From NCBI RefSeq assembly GCF_003149245.1, contig NZ_QGDL01000013.1:122750-186749 (forward strand): a stretch of DNA of 64,000 nt, given 5' to 3'. The stretch's first letter is position 1. Each line of letters begins with the position of its first letter. The stretch is from Faecalicatena orotica (GTDB lineage Bacteria; Bacillota; Clostridia; Lachnospirales; Lachnospiraceae). A program made the position numbers and the translations under genes. Under the pieces are notes generated by a model. That model saw nothing but the letters and a program-made list of their open reading frames with translations, did no database searches and was not told the origin of the DNA. Of this stretch, positions 36,461-44,459 are shown in pieces.

Positions 36461-37444
36461 ATGAAGGATTCGATATGCAGGGAAGCCAGCCTTTTGACTG
36501 GACGTGTGATGGAGAGTTATATATCGGGCGATCCGGTAAAGATTGAAAGCATGATTCCGTATTTTTCTCCTGATATCATTGTGATTGGAACAGGAAAGCA
36601 TGAGTTTTATCATAATCTTGAATCACTTTTACAATGGCTGGAGAAGGATCAGGAAGAAGCCAGCGGGATTGAGTTTACGATCAAGAGGCAATGGTTTGAG
36701 GCGAAGCAGATTACGGAAGATGCATGTGTGGTATATGGGGAGTTTGAGGCCTGTGAGACGAATACTGAGGGAAAACAGGTGATCATCAATATGGATACGA
36801 GAATTACGGCATCGGTGCACAGAGAAGCCGATGGGAAACTGATGATTGACAGTATTCACCAGTCTGTGCCATATATTTACCAGCAGGAGGGGGAATATTA
36901 CCCGAAGACGTTTGCTAATCTTGCAGAAAAGGCTCTGAAGAGAAGCGCTGTTCTGGAGAAGAGCATCCAGCTGGATTCGATGACCGGGCTGTATAACCGG
37001 CAGTATACAGAACTGCATATTAACAGGCTGCTGACAGAAGATAAAGCTGGAGGACTGATGTTTGTGATTGACCTGGATGATTTCAAGCATGTGAATGACT
37101 GCTTTGGACATCTTGCAGGGGATGAATTACTCAAGAAAGCATCCCGCATACTGGCAGACAATGTAAAGTCCCCGGAAATTGCGGGAAGGGTCGGCGGTGA
37201 CGAGTTTATGATTTTTCTTCCGGGAGAAAGGACGAAGGAAGAGGGAGAAAAATTCGCGGAAAGATTGATAAGCCAGATCAGTGAGGTGCTTGGTGAGGTA
37301 CAATTCGAACAAAGCTGTTCGATCGGGATTGCCTGTGCGAAAGCCTGGCAGGCAGACTTTGAAGATCTTTATTATAAGGCAGACCGGGCCCTGTACATGG
37401 CGAAAGCCTCCGGTAAAGCTAAATACTGCTGGTATCATGATTAA
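36461..37444 (+). CDS. Diguanylate cyclase with SnoaL/NTF2-like N-terminal domain
   Basis: 327 residues. The first ~140 look like an NTF2/SnoaL-type alpha+beta domain (GDPVKIESMIPYFSPDIIVIGTG). The C-terminal GGDEF domain has DSMTGLYNRQYTE, FVIDLDDFKHVNDCFGHLAGDE and the intact active site RVGGDEF. The usual inhibitory RxxD site is KSPE here, a conservative but imperfect match. It has no membrane span, so it is a soluble c-di-GMP synthase. It is followed closely by an HD-domain gene. GGGAGG precedes the ATG. Confidence 0.88.
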   Translation: MKDSICREASLLTGRVMESYISGDPVKIESMIPYFSPDIIVIGTGKHEFYHNLESLLQWLEKDQEEASGIEFTIKRQWFEAKQITEDACVVYGEFEACETNTEGKQVIINMDTRITASVHREADGKLMIDSIHQSVPYIYQQEGEYYPKTFANLAEKALKRSAVLEKSIQLDSMTGLYNRQYTELHINRLLTEDKAGGLMFVIDLDDFKHVNDCFGHLAGDELLKKASRILADNVKSPEIAGRVGGDEFMIFLPGERTKEEGEKFAERLISQISEVLGEVQFEQSCSIGIACAKAWQADFEDLYYKADRALYMAKASGKAKYCWYHD

Positions 37445-37461
37445 GAAAGGTGGAAGAGAAA

Positions 37462-38052
37462 ATGAAAAGTAAAATCACAAGGGAAGATGCATTAGAGTTG
37501 CTTAAGAAATATAATAAAGAACCGTTTCATATTCAGCATGCGCTGACGGTAGAAGGTGTAATGCGCTGGTATGCAAATGAACTTGGTTTTGCGGACGAAG
37601 ATGATTATTGGGCAATTACCGGGCTTCTCCACGATATTGATTTTGAACTTTATCCGGAAGAGCATTGCCAGAAGGCACCGGAACTGCTGAGAGAAGGCGG
37701 TGTGGGGGAGGATATGATCCGTTCCATTTGTTCACACGGATATGGGATCTGCAGTGATATCGAACCGGAGCATGAGATGGAGAAGGTATTGTTTGCCGCG
37801 GATGAGCTGACAGGGCTGATCGGTGCAGCTGCCCTGATGCGTCCTTCAAAAAGCGTAATGGATATGGAAGTATCCAGTATAAAGAAAAAATTTAAAGATA
37901 AAAGATTTGCCGCCGGATGTTCCAGAGATGTGATCCGCGAGGGCGCCCTGAAGCTTGGATGGGAATTGAACGATCTGTTTGAAAAGACCATTCTGGCGAT
38001 GCGCTCCTGTGAAGAAAGTATCAGCAAAGCGATGGAAGAATATAGTGCTTAA
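37462..38052 (+). CDS. HD-domain (HDIG-type) hydrolase
   Basis: 196 residues with the phosphohydrolase motif: H in FHIQHALTVEG, then GLLHDIDFELYPEEH and CSHGYG, D in AADELTG. These proteins hydrolyse small phosphorylated substrates; the substrate is unknown. ATG 37462 is chosen for AAAGGTGG upstream; a GTG at 37450 is a weaker start. It lies 17 nt after the GGDEF gene, so the two are probably co-transcribed. Confidence 0.85.
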   Translation: MKSKITREDALELLKKYNKEPFHIQHALTVEGVMRWYANELGFADEDDYWAITGLLHDIDFELYPEEHCQKAPELLREGGVGEDMIRSICSHGYGICSDIEPEHEMEKVLFAADELTGLIGAAALMRPSKSVMDMEVSSIKKKFKDKRFAAGCSRDVIREGALKLGWELNDLFEKTILAMRSCEESISKAMEEYSA

Positions 38053-38132
38053 ACCACAGTTCTGCGGCCCTGCAACCTCTGGTTGACAAATTGCAATGCA
38101 GCATGTTCTTGTCAGATTTAGCAGGATGGTTT

Positions 38133-38186
38133 AGGGTATGTTTAATGATTCATTGCATTGGTGCACATGAACATCAGACATACCCT
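38133..38186. other. Long interrupted hairpin
   Basis: AGGGTATGT pairs with ACATACCCT, and inside it TGATTCAT pairs with ATGA-AC-ATCA. It could be the terminator of the HD gene or a regulatory structure ahead of the XRE gene (start 38221). Confidence 0.5.
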
Positions 38187-38220
38187 TTCATTCATTTAAA
38201 GAGGAGATCAGGAGGCGGAC

Positions 38221-39027
38221 ATGAGATTTGATGAAAAACTAATTACATTGAGAAAGCAGCGGGGGATGTCCCAGGAACAGCTTGCGGACCGGCTTGGAGT
38301 CACAAGACAGTCCGTGAGTAAATGGGAATCAGGACTGGCATTGCCGGAGTTGATGAAAATAATCACCCTGTCGGAGATATTTGATGTAAGTGTGGACTAT
38401 CTGGTAAAGGATTATATTGAGAATGAGACAGAAAGAGATGATTCCGGTGACGGGGATTCAGACAGGAAGAATGGTTATGATGCTGCAAGACTTGAGGAAA
38501 CAGTGGATGAAATCCGAAGCTATATGAGAGGATACGAGTTTACAAGCAAGACGAAGATTGCCGGGATTCCGCTCGTTTCTATAAGGCTTTCGCGCAGATT
38601 AGGGAAAGGCTCAGTCGCGAAAGGGATAATCGCAATCGGTAATGTTTCTGTAGGGGTGATTAGCATAGGAATCTTATCCACAGGCATATTTTCGTTTGGC
38701 TGTCTGGCACTGGGAGCGCTTGCACTTGGTGTTATTTCGGTGGGAATTGCGGCTCTGGGGGTCGTGGCATTCGGATTACTGGCATTTGGAACCGCGGCAG
38801 TCGGAGTCTATGCAGGCGGTGTTGCGGTTTACGGAAGCCAGATTGCGGTCGGTGTTGCGGCAGGAGGAAAGACGGTCATCGGGGAGAGCACCCGCGGAAT
38901 TCATGAGCTGACGTACTATGACGGAATTGCAGAAACCACGATACGGAGATTCCTTTTGGAACATCATCCCGGATTATGGAAACCGCTGCTGGACTTTTTT
39001 ACTATGATCGGAATGAATATAAAATAA
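38221..39027 (+). CDS. XRE regulator fused to a glycine pentapeptide-periodic domain
   Basis: 268 residues. An N-terminal XRE helix-turn-helix (MSQEQLADRLGVTRQSVSKWESGLALPELMKII) is followed by an acidic linker (65-85). From G130 to G205 a glycine occurs at exactly every fifth residue (16 positions), pattern hydrophobic-hydrophobic-Ala/Ser-hydrophobic-Gly. This suggests a hydrophobic beta-solenoid or membrane-inserted domain. The last 50 residues are ordinary. GGAGG precedes the ATG. It may be a membrane-associated or oligomeric regulator; function unknown. Confidence 0.85.
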   Translation: MRFDEKLITLRKQRGMSQEQLADRLGVTRQSVSKWESGLALPELMKIITLSEIFDVSVDYLVKDYIENETERDDSGDGDSDRKNGYDAARLEETVDEIRSYMRGYEFTSKTKIAGIPLVSIRLSRRLGKGSVAKGIIAIGNVSVGVISIGILSTGIFSFGCLALGALALGVISVGIAALGVVAFGLLAFGTAAVGVYAGGVAVYGSQIAVGVAAGGKTVIGESTRGIHELTYYDGIAETTIRRFLLEHHPGLWKPLLDFFTMIGMNIK

Positions 39028-39031
39028 AAAG

Positions 39032-39074
39032 ACGCTGCAGAACGGAGAAAGTCTCTCAGTCTGCAGCGTTTTTC
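39032..39074 (+). terminator. Rho-independent terminator after the XRE gene
   Basis: ACGCTGCAGA / TCTGCAGCGT 10-bp stem with an inner GGAGA/TCTCT stem, followed by TTTTT, 5 nt past the stop. Confidence 0.85.
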
Positions 39075-39168
39075 AATACCACTGGTGGGTGTCCTGAATG
39101 GAGTCTGCGATACGTCAGGATAGTCTGAAAGAAAAGAGGACATGATATGGAAAGAAGGGATGACGGAT

Positions 39169-40275
39169 ATGGAAAATTTAAAGTCGAAGATGAAAAGAAT
39201 ACAAAAAAGAGACAAAATGCCGGCTGCGGATACAATCGTACAGGCAGTCAGGATTGCAGCGGGAAGCGGCGCGGCGATGTTTGCGGCATCGGCGCTCAAT
39301 CTGGAATTTGCCGCGTCGGCCGGGATGGTAACATTGCTCACAATTCTTACGACGAAATGGGAAACACTGAAGCTTTCGGCCGCGCGTATTATCACGTTTT
39401 TCATGGCGGTTCTCCTGTGCTGGATAATATTTACGCAGGTTAAGAATGAGGGGGCCGCATTCGGAGTGTTCGTATTTTTCCTGATTCTTGCAAGTGAATG
39501 GATTGGCTGGAGAGTGACCGCGTCCGTAAATGCCGTGATCGGGACCCATTTTCTGGCTGTACGTGACTTCAGTTTCTCTTTTATTATGAATGAGTTTCTG
39601 ATCATACTGCTGGGGATTACCATAGCTGTCATCGTAAACTTGTTTCAAAATAATAATTTACAAAGAAATAAAATAATTGCAAATATGCGATATACAGAAG
39701 GTGCCTTCCAGAATATATTGAATGAACTGTCCTGGTACCTCCTGCATTCGGAGAACCGGGAAGGTCAGAAGGAGGGGACAGGCGCGGATGCCGTATGGGA
39801 AAAACTGGAACTGCTGACAAAAGATCTGGATGATTTTATCCAGCAGGCCCGGGTATACTATAATAATACTTTTCAGCCCCATACGAGTTATTACGGCCGT
39901 TACTTTGAGATGCGGGAAAAGCAGTGTGAAGCTCTTCATAATCTGCATTATGAAATGGAAAAGATTAAGCAGGTGCCCAGACAGGCAGCCGTGATCGCGG
40001 AGTATATCCACTATCTGTCCCGGCATGTGACTGAGATGAATGACCCTGAAAATCAGTTGAAAAGGCTGGAACAGCTGTCAAATGATATGAAAAAAGAGGA
40101 ACTTCCGAAGACCCGGGAAGAATTTGAAAGCCGTGCGGTGCTCTATCATATCTTGATGGATCTGGAAGATTTTCTGAATTATAAGCGGCAGTTTGTGGAG
40201 CGCATTGATGACACACAGTTTCAGATTTACTGGAAAAAAGAGGTCGAAGATTTCAGTTCTCCCAGTAACATCTGA
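39169..40275 (+). CDS. Aromatic acid exporter family (ArAE/FUSC-like) membrane protein
   Basis: 368 residues. The N-terminal half has about five membrane spans (AVRIAAGSGAAMFAASALNL, GMVTLLTILTT, IITFFMAVLLCWIIF, GVFVFFLILASEW, FLIILLGITIAVIVNLF). The C-terminal half is a soluble helical domain. This is the ArAE_1 layout; substrates are unknown. ATG 39169 is preferred since AGAAGGG lies about 9 nt upstream; ATG 39142 has its GAGG too close. The 3' end overlaps the convergent DtxR-type gene by 49 bp. Confidence 0.82.
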   Translation: MENLKSKMKRIQKRDKMPAADTIVQAVRIAAGSGAAMFAASALNLEFAASAGMVTLLTILTTKWETLKLSAARIITFFMAVLLCWIIFTQVKNEGAAFGVFVFFLILASEWIGWRVTASVNAVIGTHFLAVRDFSFSFIMNEFLIILLGITIAVIVNLFQNNNLQRNKIIANMRYTEGAFQNILNELSWYLLHSENREGQKEGTGADAVWEKLELLTKDLDDFIQQARVYYNNTFQPHTSYYGRYFEMREKQCEALHNLHYEMEKIKQVPRQAAVIAEYIHYLSRHVTEMNDPENQLKRLEQLSNDMKKEELPKTREEFESRAVLYHILMDLEDFLNYKRQFVERIDDTQFQIYWKKEVEDFSSPSNI

Positions 40276-40667
40276 AGATTATGCACGGTCCTGCGGTCTA
40301 TGTAGTGCTCAATTTTTTCAACCTGTTCCAGTTCATTATCAGAATGATTTAGCAGACAAAGAAACTCATGCAGGACATCGTGACGGTAAAGTAAATAATT
40401 TCCTGCATCAAGTCCTTTCTCCGTGGCAGTCAGATAACCATATTTCTGAAAGGAAATATACCCTCTGTCCTTTAAGGCGGTTACCATCTTAGAGGCCGAG
40501 GAGGGCTTGACGTGCAGATTTTCAGATAAGGACTGTATCCTTACCACATCGTTTAATTTCAGCATCCGGCATATCATTTCCAGATAATCTTCCATAGAAG
40601 CAGTTAAATCATCTGTACTGTGAAGTTCATATCCTTTTTGTGTATAAAAATCATTTCTATTGTCCAT
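40227..40667 (-). CDS. DtxR/MntR family metal-dependent regulator
   Basis: 146 residues. A winged helix-turn-helix (DYLEMICRM, VRIQSLSENLHVKPSSASKMVTALKDRGYIS) is followed by a metal-binding/dimerisation helix set (RHDVLHEFLCLL, EQVEKIEHYIDRRT). There is no SH3-like third domain, so it is a two-domain member. ATG 40667 is chosen for GGGAG about 10 nt upstream; ATG 40691 lacks a site. Divergent from feoAB, it is the likely Fe(II)-responsive repressor of these genes. Confidence 0.87.
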   Translation of the reverse strand: MDNRNDFYTQKGYELHSTDDLTASMEDYLEMICRMLKLNDVVRIQSLSENLHVKPSSASKMVTALKDRGYISFQKYGYLTATEKGLDAGNYLLYRHDVLHEFLCLLNHSDNELEQVEKIEHYIDRRTVHNLQMLLGELKSSTSFFQ

Positions 40668-40747
40668 TAAAATATTTCTCCCATTCATCATAAATCTACG
40701 TTTGTAATTCCATATTTAATTATGAATTTCTCAGAGATTAGTAACAC

Positions 40748-40760
40748 AATGAGAATCATT
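40748..40760. promoter_or_regulatory. Iron-box-like inverted repeat
   Basis: AATGA-GAA-TCATT, a perfect 5-3-5 inverted repeat in the divergent region between the DtxR-type gene and feoA. It resembles Fur/DtxR-type metal boxes. Confidence 0.5.
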
Positions 40761-40825
40761 TAATATTATAGAATCAGGAAAGAAAGTTTCCTTCTCCTAA
40801 ATTCTATGTTAAGGCGGTGGCGCTT

Positions 40826-41071
40826 ATGAAAAAGGAATTCTGTTTAAATGATATACACCCGGGACAGAAGGCAGTCATCAGAGAACTAAAGGCTGACGGG
40901 AGTATCCACAGGCGGCTTCTGGATATCGGCCTGGTGAAAGGGACAAAAGTGGAATGTGTGGGCAGAAGCCCCGGCGGGGACCCCTGTGCATTCTTGATCC
41001 GCGGTGCGGTGATCGCAATCCGTTCAGAAGACTGCGGGAATATTATGATTCAGCTGCCGGAAGGAGTATAG
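40826..41071 (+). CDS. feoA: Ferrous iron transport protein A
   Basis: 81-residue SH3-like cytoplasmic protein (GQKAVIRELKADGSIHRRLLDIGLVKGTKVECVGRSPGGDPCAFLIRGAVIAIRSEDCGNIMI) that supports FeoB. ATG 40826 is preferred over the GTG at 40817 for AAGGCGGTGG upstream. The feoB start follows after one base. Confidence 0.93.
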   Translation: MKKEFCLNDIHPGQKAVIRELKADGSIHRRLLDIGLVKGTKVECVGRSPGGDPCAFLIRGAVIAIRSEDCGNIMIQLPEGV

Positions 41072-41072
41072 T

Positions 41073-43256
41073 ATGGACAGAGAACGCGTTGTTGCGATTG
41101 CGGGCAACCCGAATGTAGGGAAAAGTACGGTTTTTAATAATCTGACGAACCTGCACCAGCATACAGGAAACTGGCCGGGAAAAACGGTTGTGAACGCAAC
41201 GGGGTACTGCAGTACCGAAAAATTTTCTTACAAAATGGTGGATATACCGGGCACTTATTCTCTCATGGCACACTCTGCGGAGGAGGAAGTCGCCCGGGAC
41301 TTTATCTGTTTTGGTGACGCAGATGCGGTTGTCGTAGTGTGCGATGCAACGTGTCTGGAAAGGAATCTGAATCTCGTACTCCAGACTATGGAGATTACAG
41401 GCAGTGTCATAGTATGTGTGAACTTGCTGGATGAAGCAGCAAAAAAGGGGATTCATATTGATCTGGATGCCCTCTCAAAGGAACTGGGGGTTCCCGTCAT
41501 CGGCATGGTCGCCCGTGACGGGAAGGGAATTGATGAACTTTTAGATACACTGGACGATATGATGGACAGTGAAAGGATTACCGTGAAGGCTGTAGCTGTC
41601 TGCTGCGCAGACGACGGACGCAGGATGTATGATTCTGACGGGAGATACCGGATATGCTATCCGGATGCGGTTGAGCAGGCAATTGCCATACTAGAACCTG
41701 CGGCAGAGGCGGTGCTGGAAGAGACTGCGCTTCAATATGAGAAATGCAGGATAGGGCAGAGGAAACTGAAAGGCCCGGGACCCAGATGGCTTGCACTAAA
41801 ACTTCTGGATTATGATAGTGCTCTGGATGAAGGGGTGCGTACATACCTTCAGAAGGACATCTGTCAGGAACTGCCTGTCAGAGAGGCACTGCCTCGTGCA
41901 GAGAAGCTTCTGGCACAGGCTGGTCTGGACCAGAAACGGCTGGAGGAAGAGATCGTCTCTTCCGTAATGGCCACGGCCGAAGAAATCAGCCGGGCAGCTG
42001 TAGCAAATGAAAAAGAACGGTCTGACTTAAAAGACAGAAAGATCGATCATATACTGACGGGAAAATGGCTTGGATATCCGATTATGGCGGTTCTTCTGAT
42101 GGTGATCCTGTGGCTTACCATAACCGGGGCAAACTATCCGTCACAGATGTTGTCAAAAGCACTGTTCTGGGTGCAGGACCGGCTGACAGAGTTTTTCCGT
42201 TATATGGGGGCGCCGGCCTGGCTGCATGGGATGCTTGTGCTGGGCGTATACAGAGTGCTGGCGTGGGTCGTTTCAGTCATGCTGCCGCCGATGGCAATAT
42301 TTTTCCCATTATTTACCCTGCTTGAGGATGTGGGGTATCTGCCGAGGATTGCATATAATCTGGATAAACCGTTTAAAAAATGCTGTGCCTGCGGGAAACA
42401 GGCATTAACACTCTGCATGGGATTCGGGTGCAACGCTGCGGGAGTCACCGGATGCCGGATTATAGACTCCCCGAGAGAACGTCTGATCGCCATTCTGACC
42501 AACAGCCTTGTGCCGTGCAACGGGAGATTTCCGACCCTGATTGCGATCATTACGATGTTCTTCATAGGAACGTCAAAAGGGGCAGGTACGTCACTGCTAT
42601 CCGCCATTTTACTGACTTTATTTATCATGCTTGGGGTCGGTATGACATTTTTAGTGTCGTGGCTTCTCTCGAGAACGATCTTAAAAGGAGTGCCGTCCTC
42701 CTTTACACTGGAACTTCCGCCATACCGCAGACCACAGTTCGGGAAGGTCATCGTCAGGTCTATTTTCGACAGAACCCTGTTCGTACTGGGGCGTGCGGTA
42801 ATGGTGGCAGCTCCAGCCGGTCTATTCATCTGGGCCGCCGCAAATATTTTTGTCGGTGACCAGAGTCTTCTGAATTACTGTGCTGCCATGCTGGACCCGT
42901 TTGCTAGACTGTTCGGGCTGGACGGTGTGATTCTGATTGCCTTCATTCTTGGACTTCCGGCCAATGAAATCGTTGTTCCAATTATCATCATGGCTTATAT
43001 GGCACAGGGGAGTATTCTGGAAATGGATAGCCTGACAGAGATGAGAAATTTGTTTGTCAGCCACGGGTGGACCTGGGTCACGGCAGTCTGCACGACGCTG
43101 TTTTCACTCATGCACTGGCCGTGTTCTACGACACTGCTGACCATAAAGAAAGAGACCGGAAGCTGGAAATGGACATTTACTGCACTGGTAATCCCCACAC
43201 TGGCGGGTATGGTCCTGTGCTTTATCGTGGCACAGACGGCGTATCTGTTTATATAA
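41073..43256 (+). CDS. feoB: Ferrous iron transporter B
   Basis: 727-residue Fe(II) uptake protein. The N-terminal GTPase has GNPNVGKST (G1), T in HTGNWPGKTV (G2), DIPGTYSL (G3) and NLLD (G4). A helical linker leads to a membrane domain of about eight or more spans with the Gate motifs (CMGFGCNAAGVTGCRI and AVCTTLFSLMHWPCSTTLLTIKKETGS). Operon with feoA, divergent from a DtxR-type regulator, which implies induction under iron limitation. Confidence 0.96.
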   Translation: MDRERVVAIAGNPNVGKSTVFNNLTNLHQHTGNWPGKTVVNATGYCSTEKFSYKMVDIPGTYSLMAHSAEEEVARDFICFGDADAVVVVCDATCLERNLNLVLQTMEITGSVIVCVNLLDEAAKKGIHIDLDALSKELGVPVIGMVARDGKGIDELLDTLDDMMDSERITVKAVAVCCADDGRRMYDSDGRYRICYPDAVEQAIAILEPAAEAVLEETALQYEKCRIGQRKLKGPGPRWLALKLLDYDSALDEGVRTYLQKDICQELPVREALPRAEKLLAQAGLDQKRLEEEIVSSVMATAEEISRAAVANEKERSDLKDRKIDHILTGKWLGYPIMAVLLMVILWLTITGANYPSQMLSKALFWVQDRLTEFFRYMGAPAWLHGMLVLGVYRVLAWVVSVMLPPMAIFFPLFTLLEDVGYLPRIAYNLDKPFKKCCACGKQALTLCMGFGCNAAGVTGCRIIDSPRERLIAILTNSLVPCNGRFPTLIAIITMFFIGTSKGAGTSLLSAILLTLFIMLGVGMTFLVSWLLSRTILKGVPSSFTLELPPYRRPQFGKVIVRSIFDRTLFVLGRAVMVAAPAGLFIWAAANIFVGDQSLLNYCAAMLDPFARLFGLDGVILIAFILGLPANEIVVPIIIMAYMAQGSILEMDSLTEMRNLFVSHGWTWVTAVCTTLFSLMHWPCSTTLLTIKKETGSWKWTFTALVIPTLAGMVLCFIVAQTAYLFI

Positions 43257-43263
43257 AGCGTCT

Positions 43264-43293
43264 CCATTCACGGCCAGAGGCTATGCATAGTAA
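43264..43293 (-). repeat. Second dispersed repeat, copy 1
   Basis: On the minus strand TTACTATGCATAGCCTCTGG continues CCGTGAATGG; 28 of 30 bases match 63504-63533. It lies 8 nt past the feoB stop. Confidence 0.7.
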
Positions 43294-43344
43294 CAGAAAA
43301 GCCGCTAATGTCAGGCAGCCCTGAATCGCTGCCCCCGGGAATAA

Positions 43345-43382
43345 AAAAGCTATACAGGACAAAGCAGCCCTGTATAGCTTTT
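43345..43382. terminator. Bidirectional terminator, feoB / lipoprotein
   Basis: 14-bp stem AAAAGCTATACAGG / CCTGTATAGCTTTT with a 10-nt loop; the A/T ends give T runs in both directions. Confidence 0.88.
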
Positions 43383-43418
43383 AAATATACGTGCCGCATT
43401 GATGCAGCGCGAACTCAT

Positions 43419-44258
43419 CTATAAAGTCTGATATTCTAAAGGAACTTCAATCTTGTCACAGTCATTTCCTGACTTTATATAACCTGTTACAATCTCCTTT
43501 GACGGGACATTTTTTTCAGCACAGATCCCCTGATTGGCAGCGGCAAGGGTGTAATATGTAAATGTCGTGTCCAGCGTGTTGTCATATTCCATCTTGAGCA
43601 GACGAGAGTCTTCTTTGGAAAACCAGAAGGTCCATTCCTTTTCTTTCATATTCATATAATTATCGTGAGCAGCCTTTAGTTCCTCCTGATAAACGTCAGA
43701 GACAACAGCCTGTGCATATAGTTTTGAGAAATCACTGGAGTTCTGGATACGGGGGAAATCACGGTCCGTCACAAGAACTTTGACGGCGTCGGTCCCGTCG
43801 ACTGTCTCATTTCCCAGAATTTTGGCTTCTGCTTTATCCGAGAGGATTATATACATAGAGTTAAAAGCATTGTTTATGAAGTCTGTGTTGATTTCTGTTT
43901 TGTAAAAAGTCTCCTGTGTGTCATATTTGTAAATGTCATAACCTTTCCCGTCTTTGAGCATCATGTAGTCACGGGTATATAAATGATAATTGCCGGGTCC
44001 TTTTTGTACACAGTTCATATACACGATGTCATTATTGGAGTCTGAAATCAGGATCTGCGTCTTTTCATAGGTACCGGCTGCTGTTTCTGTGATGATGGTT
44101 TTACTGAACTGTTTTACCCTGTCCTGATTATAAGTGTGGATGGAGTTGAATACCCATTCGGTATCCTCCTCCTGCTTTGGAGCCTTTGCACAGGCGGCAG
44201 AAAACAGGGTGACAAATATGCATAAAACAGCGAGGGACATTTTGTGGGATTTCATCAT
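43419..44258 (-). CDS. Putative lipoprotein of unknown function
   Basis: 279 residues with a lipoprotein signal peptide (hydrophobic 8-20, lipobox SAAC, C23). The body is mixed beta-rich (QILISDSNNDIVYMNCVQKG, DGTDAVKVLVTDRDFP, WTFWFSKEDSRLLKMEYDN), reminiscent of LolA/LppX-type outer-surface lipoproteins that bind hydrophobic ligands, but I do not claim that. GGAGG lies 8 nt before the ATG. It is monocistronic. Confidence 0.8.
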   Translation of the reverse strand: MMKSHKMSLAVLCIFVTLFSAACAKAPKQEEDTEWVFNSIHTYNQDRVKQFSKTIITETAAGTYEKTQILISDSNNDIVYMNCVQKGPGNYHLYTRDYMMLKDGKGYDIYKYDTQETFYKTEINTDFINNAFNSMYIILSDKAEAKILGNETVDGTDAVKVLVTDRDFPRIQNSSDFSKLYAQAVVSDVYQEELKAAHDNYMNMKEKEWTFWFSKEDSRLLKMEYDNTLDTTFTYYTLAAANQGICAEKNVPSKEIVTGYIKSGNDCDKIEVPLEYQTL

Positions 44259-44371
44259 GGGTATGGCCTCCTTCCATCAATACTCGTTTCTCTTCTTCTT
44301 TAATTTTATTATATCATGTTAAAAGAAATCCCATGCATAAAAGTGCTCTTGTATCGATCATCTTATAAAAT

Positions 44372-44425
44372 GTCGGATTTCCATAAATTTATGAAGTGGT
44401 ATTTCAGGAAAAACACTTTTAAAAT
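44372..44425 (+). promoter_or_regulatory. Bipartite activator box and -10, GH2-GH3 operon
   Basis: GTCGGAT (44372-44378), 15 nt, AAGTGGT (44394-44400), 19 nt, TAAAAT (44420-44425). The same spacing is found upstream of the symporter and the second GH3 operon. Confidence 0.7.
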
Positions 44426-44459
44426 AAGGGTAGCAGAAAGAAAAGGAAGAGGAGAAAAA

